NCBI GenBank assembly: GCA_947498645.1
Contig: CANMKS010000001.1
Location: forward strand, 558,001-622,000
Origin: an uncultured Paracoccaceae bacterium
GTDB taxonomy: Bacteria > Pseudomonadota > Alphaproteobacteria > Rhodobacterales > Rhodobacteraceae
Direction of reading: 5' to 3'
Length of the DNA stretch: 64,000 nucleotides
Within the stretch, counting starts at the first letter, position 1; every line of letters begins with the position of its first letter. Made by a program: the position numbers and the translations under genes. Shown one piece after another: positions 61,968-64,000 of the stretch. The notes beneath the pieces were generated by a model. That model saw nothing but the letters and a program-made list of their open reading frames with translations, had not been told where the DNA came from and did not search any database.

Positions 61968-63707
61968 ATGTCCGATGATCAGATCAAAGCAGGTCAGGCA
62001 GAGCTAAGTGCGGCCCGCCGCGAAAGCCGTGGGCTGTACTGGATCGTCGCAGTCTTCAGCTTTTTTGTGAACCTGCTGATGCTGACCGGCCCGTTGTATA
62101 TGCTTAATGTCTACGACCGGGTGCTCAGTTCGCGGTCGTTTGAGACGCTGATCGCACTCTCGGTGCTTGTGGCCTTCCTTTATGGAATGATGGGTATCCT
62201 TGATTTCGTGCGCGGCCGGGTGATGGGCCGGGTGGGTGCCCGGTTTCAGGCGCGGCTTGACCGGCGGGTGTTTGCTGCGGTGCTCAAGGCCACCACACTG
62301 AATCGCGCGCCACGACAGGCCGCCACCGGCCTGCGCGATCTGGAGGCAGTGCAACGGTTGCTCACCTCGCCTGCGCTGATGGCCTTGTTCGATCTGCCTT
62401 GGGTGCCGCTGTTCTTCTTTGGCATTTTCATCTTTCACCCGCTGATGGGTATGTTGGCGATCAGCGGTGCTGCGGTGCTGGTCGTTGTGGCGCTCTTGAA
62501 CCAATGGTCGACGCGCAAGCCGATTGAAGCGGCGAATGCGGCCAGTTTTGCCTCTGAACGCCTTGGCGCGCACATCCGTGATGAAAGCGAGATGGTGCAT
62601 TCGCTGGGCATGCGCGAGGCCGCCTTTGACCGCTGGCAAGTGGCGCGCGGGCAATCGCTGGATACCAGTATTGCGGCCGCCGATGCCTCTGGCACATTCA
62701 CCGCGCTGACCAAATCATTCCGACTGTTCCTGCAATCGGCCATGCTGGGCGTTGGGGCCTATCTGGTGTTGATCAATGAGCTGTCGCCGGGTGCGATGAT
62801 CGCGGGCTCCATCCTGCTGGGTCGCGCGCTGGCCCCGCTTGAACAGCTTGTTGGCCAATGGGGCATGTTCCAGCGCGCCCGCGAAGGGTGGGGCAATCTG
62901 GCGGTGCTACTGGGGCAAATCCCGGTTGATGCACAGCGGACCGCACTGCCCAAACCACGGGCCCATCTGCTGGCCGATCAGGTCACGGTTGTTCCGCCCG
63001 GTGAACAGCAAGCCGCGTTGCGGATGATCAGTTTTGAGGTCAAGCCCGGTCAGGCAGTCGGTGTCATTGGCACCTCTGGCGCTGGCAAATCGACTTTGGC
63101 GCGGGTACTGACCGGCGTATGGCAACCAGCGGGCGGCAAGGTCCGGTTGGATGGCGCGGCGCTGGACCAATACGACCCAGATGTCCTGGGTCAGCACGTG
63201 GGCTATCTGCCCCAGCGCGTGCAGCTGTTTGACGGCACCATCAAGGAAAACATCGCCCGCATGAGCATGCAACCTGATGATGCCGCCGTTGTTGCAGCGG
63301 CCAAGGCGGCCGCCGCGCATCAGATGATTTTGAAACTGCCCGATGGCTATGACACGCGTGTCTCTGCCAGCAGTGGCCGTTTGTCGGGTGGGCAAATCCA
63401 ACGGATCGGGCTGGCCCGCGCGCTTTATGGTGACCCGGTTGTGGTGGTACTGGATGAGCCGAATTCGAACCTTGATAACGAAGGCTCAGTCGCGCTGAAC
63501 ACTGCGATCCGTAACCTCAAGGCTGCGGACAAGATCGTCTTTATCATGGCCCACAGGCCATCGGCTATTCAGGAATGTGATTTGCTGCTGGCCATCGAAA
63601 ACGGCACCCGCCGCGCCTTTGGCCCCAAGGATGAGGTGCTGGCCGAAATCGTCAGGAACCATGATGATATCAAGCGCAGCACCGGCAAGGCCGGAGGCGT
63701 GTCATGA
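61968..63707 (+). CDS. type I secretion system ABC permease/ATPase (PrtD family)
   Basis: A 579-aa inner-membrane half-transporter. It has the exporter TM domain ([41 protein letters not shown]) with no peptidase domain, and an ATPase with Walker [15 protein letters not shown], signature [19 protein letters not shown] and Walker [13 protein letters not shown]. PrtD transporters export RTX proteins with C-terminal signals, such as the protease at 24668. Its stop overlaps the HlyD start by 4 bp. GTGTATCAGACAC precedes the ATG; no strong ribosome site. Confidence 0.95.
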   Translation: MSDDQIKAGQAELSAARRESRGLYWIVAVFSFFVNLLMLTGPLYMLNVYDRVLSSRSFETLIALSVLVAFLYGMMGILDFVRGRVMGRVGARFQARLDRRVFAAVLKATTLNRAPRQAATGLRDLEAVQRLLTSPALMALFDLPWVPLFFFGIFIFHPLMGMLAISGAAVLVVVALLNQWSTRKPIEAANAASFASERLGAHIRDESEMVHSLGMREAAFDRWQVARGQSLDTSIAAADASGTFTALTKSFRLFLQSAMLGVGAYLVLINELSPGAMIAGSILLGRALAPLEQLVGQWGMFQRAREGWGNLAVLLGQIPVDAQRTALPKPRAHLLADQVTVVPPGEQQAALRMISFEVKPGQAVGVIGTSGAGKSTLARVLTGVWQPAGGKVRLDGAALDQYDPDVLGQHVGYLPQRVQLFDGTIKENIARMSMQPDDAAVVAAAKAAAAHQMILKLPDGYDTRVSASSGRLSGGQIQRIGLARALYGDPVVVVLDEPNSNLDNEGSVALNTAIRNLKAADKIVFIMAHRPSAIQECDLLLAIENGTRRAFGPKDEVLAEIVRNHDDIKRSTGKAGGVS

Positions 63708-64000
63708 CCGATGAAACCAAACGTTGGTCTGCGACCCGGCACCTGACCATTGGCGCGCTTGCGCTGCTTGTTCTGGTGGGTGGCTTTGGCACCTGGGCCG
63801 TGCGTGCCCAGATCACCGGGGCAGTCATCACATCCGGCCAGATCGAGGTGGATCGCAATCGGCAGGTCGTGCAGCACCCTGACGGCGGCGTCGTTGAAGA
63901 AATCCTCGTGGATGAGGGTGACACGGTTGCAGCGGGCGATCTGCTGATCCGTCTTGATGCCTCTGTGCTGCAATCGGAACTGGCCATTGTCGAAGGGCAG
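63704..64000 (+). CDS. HlyD-family type I secretion adaptor, N-terminal part
   Basis: 99 codons before the right window edge. [20 protein letters not shown] is the single TM anchor; the lipoyl-like strand [20 protein letters not shown] and [15 protein letters not shown] are typical of PrtE/HlyD membrane fusion proteins. It completes the inner-membrane part of the type I system with the overlapping ABC gene upstream. Confidence 0.93.
   Translation, partial: MTDETKRWSATRHLTIGALALLVLVGGFGTWAVRAQITGAVITSGQIEVDRNRQVVQHPDGGVVEEILVDEGDTVAAGDLLIRLDASVLQSELAIVEGQ

Overview
The window reads as a chromosomal segment of a marine-type Rhodobacteraceae (Roseobacter group, Alphaproteobacteria). The support is indirect but consistent: GC-rich coding sequence, tightly packed and often 4-bp-overlapping operons, family content typical of that group (DUF2794, DUF1244, HemP, ZapE, ETF-ubiquinone oxidoreductase, MbfA, DgcN/DgcA, YtoQ), an Irr-type ICE box before mbfA, and a PrtD-type secretion pair. 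I saw no rRNA, tRNA, CRISPR array, insertion sequence or integrase.

Layout. 1-2.2 kb: the 5' end of mbfA (iron export) with an ICE-like box, a small secreted protein and a TetR regulator linked by three copies of one operator, and a NYN-domain protein. 2.3-10 kb: frmA, an I78 inhibitor lipoprotein, DUF2794, a three-gene hemP operon behind an iron-responsive-looking palindrome, an NlpC/P60 peptidase overlapping an M17 aminopeptidase, and a carbonic anhydrase-sbtA-sbtB bicarbonate operon. 10-18.3 kb: a long minus-strand run (greA, membrane protein, AEC transporter, fghA, YaiI, DMT transporter, HAD, ornithine cyclodeaminase-like, alpha/beta hydrolase, zapE). 18.5-23.1 kb: ETF-QO, a DUF4139 protein, asd.

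23.2-41.9 kb is the accessory part. It holds a decayed ArsR/CadI-type gene pair, an RTX metalloprotease coupled to a TbpB-like lipoprotein, lrp-ald, a MarR remnant, a protein built of three CxGxxCP repeats, an orphan asparagine-synthase-like enzyme, mscL, a GST, a 3-hydroxyisobutyrate dehydrogenase with its Rossmann domain deleted, a class III aminotransferase with a divergent XRE regulator, an agl (alpha-glucoside) fragment lacking its permease genes, and two divergent regulator/target pairs with clear palindromes.

42-64 kb is mostly housekeeping: a pheS-DUF2513-ASCH-pheT-GNAT-ytoQ cluster containing an intergenic repeat, rpmI-rplT, pyk, a formylglutamate amidohydrolase-DUF1244-TerB-HCCA isomerase operon, a D-amino-acid operon (dgcN, dgcA, D-amino-acid transaminase), glnK-amtB, a class A PBP, and a type I secretion ABC transporter with its HlyD partner cut by the window edge.

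How parts may work together. frmA and fghA supply two successive steps of glutathione-dependent formaldehyde oxidation from separate loci. DgcN and DgcA plausibly feed D-glutamate into L-glutamate metabolism beside a D-amino-acid transaminase. The carbonic anhydrase, SbtA and SbtB form a bicarbonate uptake/hydration unit. The RTX protease is a plausible substrate of the type I secretion pair at the right edge. The strongest candidates for undescribed biology are the metalloprotease/TbpB-like lipoprotein pair, the two unknown genes flanking hemP, and the orphan asparagine-synthase-like protein. None of these is proven by sequence alone.
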